A stretch of 64,000 bases of DNA from contig VFFE01006842.1 of NCBI GenBank assembly GCA_008921705.1, positions 327,394 through 391,393 of the forward strand. The letters run 5' to 3'. The stretch's first letter is position 1. Each line of letters starts with the position of its first letter. Position numbers and translations under genes: made by a program. The notes under the pieces are model-generated. The model worked only from the letters and a program-made list of their open reading frames with translations. It was not told the DNA's origin and ran no database searches. Positions 60,061 to 64,000 of this stretch are shown here, piece after piece. This DNA comes from Burhinus oedicnemus. Taxonomy: Eukaryota > Chordata > Aves > Charadriiformes > Burhinidae.

Positions 60061-61054
60061 AGATTTATTTACCTCTGAGTCTTTTTGCTGACCATAACTA
60101 AGTGAAAAACCGTCTTCAGAACAATTCAACATCAGACTCATGATAGAGTCATGAAACCCTACTGAAGCCTCACAGAAACCTTTGAGGATAGTTATGTCTG
60201 GAGAAAGTTTTATTTATACATAATACACTAATTTATTTATAAATTTATAAATGTATGAGAGCTGAGATCTTCAGCTGAGTGGCTGCATGCATATGAAAAT
60301 TGATAGAAACACATCAGAGGGACATTTCTGACATACCAAACCTAAAAAGGGGGAAGTGAAAGAAAGGATGGCTGCTCGTGGAGGACGTGCTCCTCTCTTG
60401 GCTTACAGTCTCACAGTACGATGCTGAAATGTTGATTCAAATTGAGGTCTTTTTAAAGATACTACACTGGAAGAAATCGACCATCTCTGAGGGATATTTT
60501 TGGACTACAGAGTAAAATAAAAGTTCAAACAATGTTTAGAAAGCCACATTTCCAAGGTTTGCTATGTTCTGTGATAGTAGCTTCCACCAAAATCAGACAT
60601 TTTCTGCTGACATGTCCTTGGGCGGTACTGGATATATTGCCCATCCTCATATTGTGATCCAGCTGCACGCCAACACAGCTTGTTGCTGAGGGGTGCAAAT
60701 GAGATGTCACACAGGAGTCAGTATCAATTCAGATGTTGCTCCTAAGTAATATCTTAGCCTTTGCGATTAAAATACCACCATCTGAAATTAATGTTACTCA
60801 AGCGTTACCGTTACCATATCGCTTGTACTTCATCAATGAGATCTTCGTAATAGCATCATACTGCTTAGGTTATGTGACAGAAAGCTTATCTTCACACTCA
60901 CAAGGGACCACAGAGAGTCAATGGCACGTGGGAGAGCCCAATAACACCCTACTCTAGTTACTCCCAACCCCATCACAGGACCCATCAGCCGATCAAAAGC
61001 CCATCTCCACAAAGAGCAGAGTACAGTGGTGCAATGGCTCGAGGGGGCACCAGT

Positions 61055-61660
61055 GCCAGCAACTGGAGTCAGACCACAGGTCAGAGGGCCCATGCGTCTG
61101 TGCTGCCAGCAACTGGAGAGACTGGAGTGAGTGGATTACAGTGCCAGCATCTGGAGTTGGAGGTGGTATTCATGCCAGTGTGTGGGCACAAGCAAACATC
61201 AAGCCTCACCAGCCAGTGAGTAGGTGAAGTAGCCTGGGAGCTGGAGATGTGTGTGTGTCTCTAAGGGTGAGACCATGGCAGTAATTGGCTGTCGGAGGCA
61301 CGGGGGGAATCCTGGCCAGCTGACAGAGACCCTGGGGTCTGAGAGTGGCCTGAGAGACACGTGTGTGTTTGTGTGTGCATGTGTCTTTGTGCAGTAGGCA
61401 GCTGGAGAGCTAGGATCCGTGATCAATGGGATGGACTGTGAGTCTAATAGCTACTGGAGGGACCCACAGTGGATATATGTTGGTGTATGCAAGGGTGTCT
61501 GTACCAGTAGCCAGGGTGAGTCCATGACCTCAGGGCTCATATATCCAGCTCCTGCAACTGGAGGGACTGGGATCCAAGCACAGCTACTGGGCAGACTGAC
61601 TGTCTGAGCCTGGTTGCTGGAGGGATTCACATTGCACATCTGTCATGTATACGTATCTCT
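61055..61660. repeat. degenerate minisatellite-like array
   Basis: A core close to CCAGCAACTGGAGNGACTGG recurs at least eight times with uneven spacing: near 61055, 61107, 61142, 61228, 61391, 61451, 61545, 61580 and 61610. In between are TG-rich strings and repeated phrases such as 'gtgagtcc' and 'gggatccaa'. Units are poorly matched, so this looks like an old tandem array broken by drift or by insertion of TG repeats. Frames here (61034-61219, 61419-61607 and the minus-strand ones) follow from its composition. I think similar arrays occur in other birds, from memory only. Confidence 0.5.
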
Positions 61661-64000
61661 ATATCTATCTATATATTTCTACTACAGACCTTCATCCTGC
61701 TCAGCCAGAGAGTGGGACAGGATGAGGCCATTGGTGTTGTTTGCACGTGCATTGAGTGTGTCCCTGCGTGTTGATCTGGGTGGGCAGCTGTGTGTGTGTG
61801 TTGAATAAGTGTGTTTGTGTGCGTGTGCCTACCAGGGGAAGGAGCTGCAGCAACCTTGCCTCTCTGGGGCTGCTGGATTCATCAGCCCCTAACAATAAGG
61901 ACTTTCAAATGGCAGCTATCAGTACACTAATGATTTCTTCGTAAAGCAAGGTGAGATGAAAATTAAAAAGAAAAAAATGATGGACACCGGAGAAGAGAAT
62001 GGCTTTCCTGTGAGGACACCTTAAACACAGGCTGAGATAAAGAGAATGGGACTTGGAAATCTGCCTTTAGATTTTGGTTGTTACTGGTGTTTGTTATTCT
62101 GTTATGTTATTCTGACAGTGGCTGGATTTTTTTTCTTGTAAACTAGGGGTCTGGTCTTAATTTTTGGTTGCTTTCTCCAGCTGAGGGGAACTATTGCAAA
62201 ATGGGCGAAATGCCACATGCATGAAGAGATGGACTTACAGGAAAAAATGAAGCCAAACTTAAGGACTTCAAGTTCTTTAAGGTATTTGTTTTCTAAATGC
62301 TGTGTGCTTGCTTATTCTTTATGTCTTTATGTCTTATGGAACAAGTATTTTACTGTAGAATGCTCTGTGAAATTGTGTTGTATCTCTTCTCAAATGAAAA
62401 TCCCTGAAAACCACAAGACTTGTGTTTTTGATAGGATTCTGGGAAGTGCGATAGGACTGGGGAAGCTGGGTTGATGGCAGTCATTTCAGAGGCAAGGCAC
62501 TGACCTACTGTGGTCACAGCTGCTGCATGTTCTCTTACTCTGTGGTTAATGCAAGACAATTCAAGGCAGCTTATCTCTCAAGAAGAGTATTTACCTTGAG
62601 TGCTTCATTTTAAAAGTACAGCAAGAATAGTTACTATGAGAAGTGGATACTCCTGTGTGACGTTGGTTTTTTGTTTCAAAAGTCTCAGCAAATTTCTGGT
62701 GGGTATTCACTAGAAAGATTTGACAAGATGACTGGTACCTATACATGCTTAATGAAAGTGTGTCTTGAAATGAACCCACATGTTGAAAGTTGTGACCTAA
62801 ACGTTTAATACGGATATCAGTGTCTCAGACAGTGTCTCATACAAAGACGTCCGTGTTTAAGGGAATCAAAGGAATTACATGATTAGCAGAAGATCTTTTG
62901 AGCAATGGCATGGAGCCTCCTAGTGGACTTGACTCTCTAGAATGGGGAAAGAACAGACATCTTCAGTGGGGTACAGCCAAACGATTCCCTTCCTTCAGAT
63001 GCTGTCTGCTTGTGTGGGTCAGATTCTCCACAGTTTCAGTACAAACAAGTGCAAAAGAATGAGTGGTGATGGTGTGATTCCCTTCTGCATTGCCCCAGGT
63101 GAGCTGAAGATGTGGAGGCGCTAAACAGCTATTTTGGGTGTTGAATATCTGAAAACTGTAAAAAGAGCCATTCAGAGCGGTATCTTTTTCTCTTATTTCT
63201 GGAGCTCATAAAATTGGTCTGAAGAAGAAATACATACTTTTATAATAGGCTAGATAGTGATAAGCAGAAAGTTTTTTAAGAAAATAGCCTATGGGGAAGA
63301 AACCCTTACATAACCCTAAAAGGTTTTTGTGGACCATCTTCCCTTTCCCACACAAATAGAATAGTGGGTCAAGGATGAAACATATTTTCAGAATAAAACT
63401 TAACCACTGCTAGAGAATGCACTTGCTATCTCTCCATTTACCAAGGATTGTCTTCCTCCTTTATTTCAGTTATAACCGCCTCACCTCTTTACTCCTTTTA
63501 TTTGAACGGAAACACAAGCTGATGGATTTCCTTGAACTATATTCTGCAAGCACATCCTCTGGGGACATTACATGGAGCCTATCACGTGCTCAGGAAGTGA
63601 TCTGGGTAGAAGATGACTTTTTCTACTCTGCTAGCACATTTCTGGTGGGAGTAGTCACCTGATCTGTCTTATCTGACGCTGCAACATAAGTCATGAACTG
63701 GCCGTGCTTGCTATTGGATAATGTCCATCTCTTAGGACACCTTTTATTATTACTACAAGATACCAAAAGTTTTCCACACCGTGTTCCAGGCTACATATAC
63801 ATGAAAGTCTTCCCTAAGTCCTTTCTGACTTGGATTGATTCACTTCTTCATGGAGATAAGAGAATCCTTTGTTCTCAAGCAGCTGCCATTTATCAGTGTT
63901 TCTCAACGTGTGTTCTGTAGACCATTGTCAGTTTGTAAGACCTGAGACAGGGGTCTGAAAAATGGCATTAAAAACCTTAACTTTGTCCCCCATATAAAAA
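61661..64000. other. non-genic sequence to the window end
   Basis: A TATC-type microsatellite at about 61655-61680 and TG repeats at 61788-61830 follow the minisatellite. The rest is unique AT-rich sequence with frames under 90 codons (for example 62217-62474 and 63417-63662) that match nothing I know. Confidence 0.55.

Larger units (their letters stand above)
57401..61054. other. long non-genic stretch
   Basis: About 3.7 kb. A purine-rich low-complexity tract lies at 58441-58538 and a 22-bp tandem duplication at 60021-60060. The frame at 58437-58775 starts in the purine tract and is Glu/Lys-rich by composition only. A string at about 58955-59000 (tgtggaagtcaataccacaa) could be a trace of an old LINE. 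No gene is supported. Confidence 0.5.

Noticed and set aside
1..64000. CRISPR array, operon, phage or bacterial system
   Set aside because: Sequence is vertebrate in character throughout: CR1 LINEs, LTRs, CpG depletion, no dense ORFs, no regular short direct repeats with unique spacers.

Overview
The window is bird nuclear DNA. The best evidence is a set of CR1 LINE copies whose 3' ends carry the avian signature: the block 'aaggtcccttccaa' followed by tandem copies of the octamer ATTCTATG. There are also LTR pieces of endogenous retrovirus (ERV) families that I recall from neoavian genomes, and many much older CR1/L3-type fossils of the kind shared with turtles and crocodilians. Outside the repeats the DNA is AT-rich and CpG-poor. 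The species cannot be read from the sequence.

I find no convincing protein-coding gene, rRNA, functional tRNA, CRISPR array or prokaryotic feature. No ATG-initiated open frame exceeds 152 codons. In about 64 kb read in six frames, a few frames of that size are expected by chance. The longest frames carry no domain I recognise, and the ones with recognisable protein similarity are the C-terminal end of CR1 ORF2. The window therefore reads as an intergenic desert or a stretch of a very large intron.

Layout. 1-5.5 kb: a small ERV graveyard of four LTR pieces, two of them one family in opposite orientation, with a 20-N assembly gap abutting one LTR end and a near-complete solo LTR at 4898-5483. 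7.6-8.5 kb: a young CR1 3' end, an ancient CR1 fossil, then a homeodomain-site-rich block with a fossil SINE/LINE tail that could be a conserved regulatory element. 14.5 kb: an old CR1 3' end. 16.5 kb: a 48-bp segment bounded by good splice signals, the best candidate exon. 22.4-22.7 kb: an isolated CpG island-like block with about 23 CpGs in about 235 bp. 23.3-31.1 kb: a dense run of ancient CR1 pieces, mostly minus strand, plus a tRNA-SINE relic and a possible hAT relic. 35.8-49.1 kb: five further CR1 copies of mixed age and one ancient CR1 with readable reverse-transcriptase motifs. 49.8-50.5 kb: another possible conserved noncoding block. 55.9-56.4 kb: a young CR1. 57.0-57.4 kb: the longest open frame. 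61.0-61.7 kb: a degenerate minisatellite.

Nothing here acts together as a pathway. Recognisable transposon DNA is roughly an eighth of the window, a normal share for a bird. I do not see a new biological system. The points most worth checking are the CpG island, the 48-bp exon candidate, the two possible conserved noncoding elements and the LTR cluster at the assembly gap.
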